The translations under genes were made by a program, and so were the position numbers. Below the pieces are notes generated by a model, which did no database searches, was not told the DNA's origin, and saw nothing but the letters and a program-made list of their open reading frames with translations. From Coprococcus_C sp934318045 (GTDB lineage Bacteria; Bacillota; Clostridia; Lachnospirales; Lachnospiraceae), in NCBI GenBank assembly GCA_934318045.1, contig CAKREY010000002.1, positions 62,001 through 126,000 on the forward strand: a stretch of DNA of 64,000 nt. The letters run 5' to 3'. Of this stretch, positions 62,132-64,000 are shown in pieces. How positions within the stretch are numbered: the first letter of the stretch is position 1; each line of letters opens with the position of its first letter.

Positions 62132-64000
62132 CTACTTTCTTCCTGTTACCTTCCGCCGCATACTGCAGCGTGCTTCCTGATTCGCATAGGCAGCATTCTG
62201 TGCCTCCTGCAGCAAAACATTCCCCTGTCCTGCCCGCGTATAAACACAATCGTATGCACCGATATATGGACGCATGCACTCTGTAAACTGCTCTGCCTGT
62301 TCCTTCTTCGCTGAAAAACAATCCGGCACTGCAAAGAAACGGTCGTTTCCTCTTTGTCTTCCATGCTTGACTAAGATATATTTCTGATTCTCAACCGGTG
62401 CAAAAAACTCATTCACACACCGGGAAAAAAGCGCGCCATCTCTTCCGCTTCCGCCCTGCAGATATACGACATGTTTATACGCTTCCGGCGTCTCCGTCAC
62501 GACCTTACTGTCCGGCATATCCAAAAGCTTCTGCTTCTCCAGTGCTTTCCGGATTCCCCTGCCAAATGTCTTCAACCGTTCGTACGGACTTCCAAGCATA
62601 AACATCTTCGGGAAGCAGTATGAAAGCATCCCCAGTCCCGCCAGCGTAAATATTCCGGCTAGCGTTCCAAGCCACGCACTCCCGGTTTTCGCACCTGTCT
62701 GCACCGCCATATACCATGCAGCACACAACAGGAATATCGAGAATATCATCTTTGCTACCGCATCATGAAACGCCGCCCTTGGCACTGCTTTATCCCGCAC
62801 CTTCACCTCTGTCACGACCTCCATCTTCGGATAGATCGTGAGCGAACGGTTCCAACGCTCCCGCAAGCGGCTCCGCTCCTTAGATAAGGCGAGCATCGTC
62901 GCATTCATATTCGCTACATTCGCCTTTGTAAATGGTTTCTGTATAACCGACAATCGTGCCAGCCCATTTTCAATCACATCCTCCGTGTAGTGCAGACCTA
63001 AGAAATGTTCCATTCGTCTGGTGAGCATCCGGTAATCCTCGCTCGTCTCCGGCTTCGTCCCGAACGAACTCTCATACCATGGTTTTAAGCATACCAGATG
63101 CCAGATATTGCTTGTCTTATCCGGTTCCCTGTCCCATGTGCGAATGGCTCTGCCACGCATCTGGTTACTGAGCATAAACGAGCCAACCGTACTTGCAAGG
63201 ATCAGGGAATTGATGCACGGGGAATCCCAGCCTTCGCCAAGCAGCGATTTCGTCCCAATCAACACCTGTATATATCCATCTGCAAACAACTGTGTCACTG
63301 CCGGTATCAGGAAATGCGTGTCTCCAACCGCAGATACCTTTACATACTCTGTCTCCGGCAGACTTCCAAGCTTCGAGAATGTCACCGTGCCTGCATCACC
63401 CACAGTTTTTAATAGTGCATCCTTCGCCTCTGCTGGTATCACAATAATGCTTCCACATAACACGCCAAGCCGCATATCCGACCACGTATCCTGCGCATCC
63501 CGCCGAAGATTCTCAAAGAGTGGCAGCACCCCGAGCAGATTCACATCTGCTTCCCGGTTACCGATTGATTTTTCATGTTCCTTCCGTATATAATCCATAA
63601 GGATCAGCATATGCAGCCTTCCATGAAGTGATGCATATTCATGCTGTGTAATCTGGCGGATGCTTTCGATCTTCCCAAGTGAATTCGTCAGATGCTTCTC
63701 TATCTCCGGATCTAACTCCTCACAGTCCGGATGTACCTGCATATACCGCATCACTTCCGCTTCTTCCTGTTTCGTCGGATAATTGAAATACACATAATCC
63801 TGATGCGGACAGAGACTTCCCTCCTTCACCAGCTCCGGTGTCGTAATCTCCTCATCTATCTCTCCGCACATTGCGATATAACGGTTCCACATGGCAGGTG
63901 TCGAATCATATGGCGGTGTCGCTGTAAGTGCGATTGTTGTCACATCGCTCAACTTCTCCTTCAAGCTTTCCAGCGATTTCCACCACTCGCTTCGCAGATG
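62132..64000 (-). CDS. SF2 DEAD/DEAH-type helicase with two membrane helices (N-terminus beyond window)
   Basis: The frame is open to the window end (starting HLRSEWWKSLESLKEKLSD); Walker A and DExH lie outside. Visible helicase motifs: III LTATPP, V GTKSLLGEGWDSP, VI NQMRGRAIR. After the helicase core and a ~120-residue linker come two hydrophobic helices (MIFSIFLLCAAWYMAVQ; WLGTLAGIFTLAGLGMLSY, ~residues 415-460 of the visible part), then a cytoplasmic ~150-residue C-terminal domain with VVYLQGGSGRDGALF. Membrane helices in an SF2 helicase are unusual. No recognisable nuclease or methylase is next to it. Confidence 0.85.
   Translation of the reverse strand, partial: HLRSEWWKSLESLKEKLSDVTTIALTATPPYDSTPAMWNRYIAMCGEIDEEITTPELVKEGSLCPHQDYVYFNYPTKQEEAEVMRYMQVHPDCEELDPEIEKHLTNSLGKIESIRQITQHEYASLHGRLHMLILMDYIRKEHEKSIGNREADVNLLGVLPLFENLRRDAQDTWSDMRLGVLCGSIIVIPAEAKDALLKTVGDAGTVTFSKLGSLPETEYVKVSAVGDTHFLIPAVTQLFADGYIQVLIGTKSLLGEGWDSPCINSLILASTVGSFMLSNQMRGRAIRTWDREPDKTSNIWHLVCLKPWYESSFGTKPETSEDYRMLTRRMEHFLGLHYTEDVIENGLARLSVIQKPFTKANVANMNATMLALSKERSRLRERWNRSLTIYPKMEVVTEVKVRDKAVPRAAFHDAVAKMIFSIFLLCAAWYMAVQTGAKTGSAWLGTLAGIFTLAGLGMLSYCFPKMFMLGSPYERLKTFGRGIRKALEKQKLLDMPDSKVVTETPEAYKHVVYLQGGSGRDGALFSRCVNEFFAPVENQKYILVKHGRQRGNDRFFAVPDCFSAKKEQAEQFTECMRPYIGAYDCVYTRAGQGNVLLQEAQNAAYANQEARCSMRRKVTGRK

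Noticed and set aside
1..64000. CRISPR arrays, rRNA and tRNA genes
   Set aside because: No regularly spaced repeats, no rRNA-like sequence and no tRNA T-loop pattern seen in the gaps.
63964..64000. Start codon of the helicase at 63964
   Set aside because: That codon is TTG inside an open frame (HLRSEWWKSLES precedes it) that continues past the window end; not a true start.

Overview
The window looks like the chromosome of a gut-type Firmicute of the family Lachnospiraceae (class Clostridia). This is an inference from content: a single-chain class II glycyl-tRNA synthetase, pyruvate phosphate dikinase, a fused long PurL, a DUF1846 protein, an M16C presequence-type protease, an acyl-ACP thioesterase, SpaA/VaFE-type surface proteins, strong AGGAGG ribosome-binding sites and sigma-A promoters. 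Almost every gene is on the minus strand; the only intact plus-strand genes are a GGDEF/EAL enzyme (42544) and a two-HTH regulator (60326). No rRNA, tRNA, CRISPR array or intact mobile element is visible.

Layout. 1-3.9 kb: a ClpX-like AAA+ unfoldase cut by the window start, with two upstream genes of unknown function. 4-9.7 kb: a cation diffusion facilitator, a membrane-anchored XRE regulator with a membrane protein and a lipoprotein, a decayed IS1380-type transposase and a membrane protein with a large repetitive outer domain. 9.9-17.3 kb: ppdK, a small lipoprotein, a sodium:solute symporter, glyS and recO. 17.3-21.9 kb: potABCD. 22-32.6 kb: a long same-strand run (GH3 enzyme, Mre11/SbcD-like nuclease, short YhaN-like ATPase, acyl-ACP thioesterase, cdd, M16C protease, era, DUF1846) ending in a clear terminator. 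32.7-41 kb: an Rrf2 regulator, cysK with promoter and operator, a SpoU/TrmH methyltransferase, purL and two degenerate AstE/AspA-type proteins. 41-45 kb: CheY and a CheX/CheC-like protein, divergent from a GGDEF/EAL protein. 45-55 kb: a large NlpC-like/SpaA/VaFE surface protein, a 49-residue membrane protein after pyrE, a SulP transporter, an SPFH/ribbon-helix-helix operon, truA and a GNAT acetyltransferase. 55-64 kb: scrK-scrB with wreckage of their transporter ATPase and LacI regulator, an SPKTGD-anchored surface protein, a large two-HTH regulator and a truncated SF2 helicase with membrane segments.

How the parts work together. The cysK promoter is near consensus and its start region is covered by a CCTACT/AGTAGG palindrome, next to an Rrf2 regulator, so local repression of cysteine synthesis is likely. 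PotABCD forms a complete polyamine importer. CheY and the CheX-like phosphatase share a divergent intergenic region with a c-di-GMP enzyme. The scrBK genes keep sucrose-phosphate cleavage and fructose phosphorylation but have lost local uptake and control genes.

Most unusual points: the ClpX-like cluster; two adjacent AstE/AspA homologues lacking zinc-ligand positions; a four-copy family of about 44-bp hairpin repeats, one of which supplies the end of an ORF; a leader RNA of the GNAT gene that can form two exclusive hairpins, one hiding the ribosome-binding site; and a helicase with a membrane hairpin.
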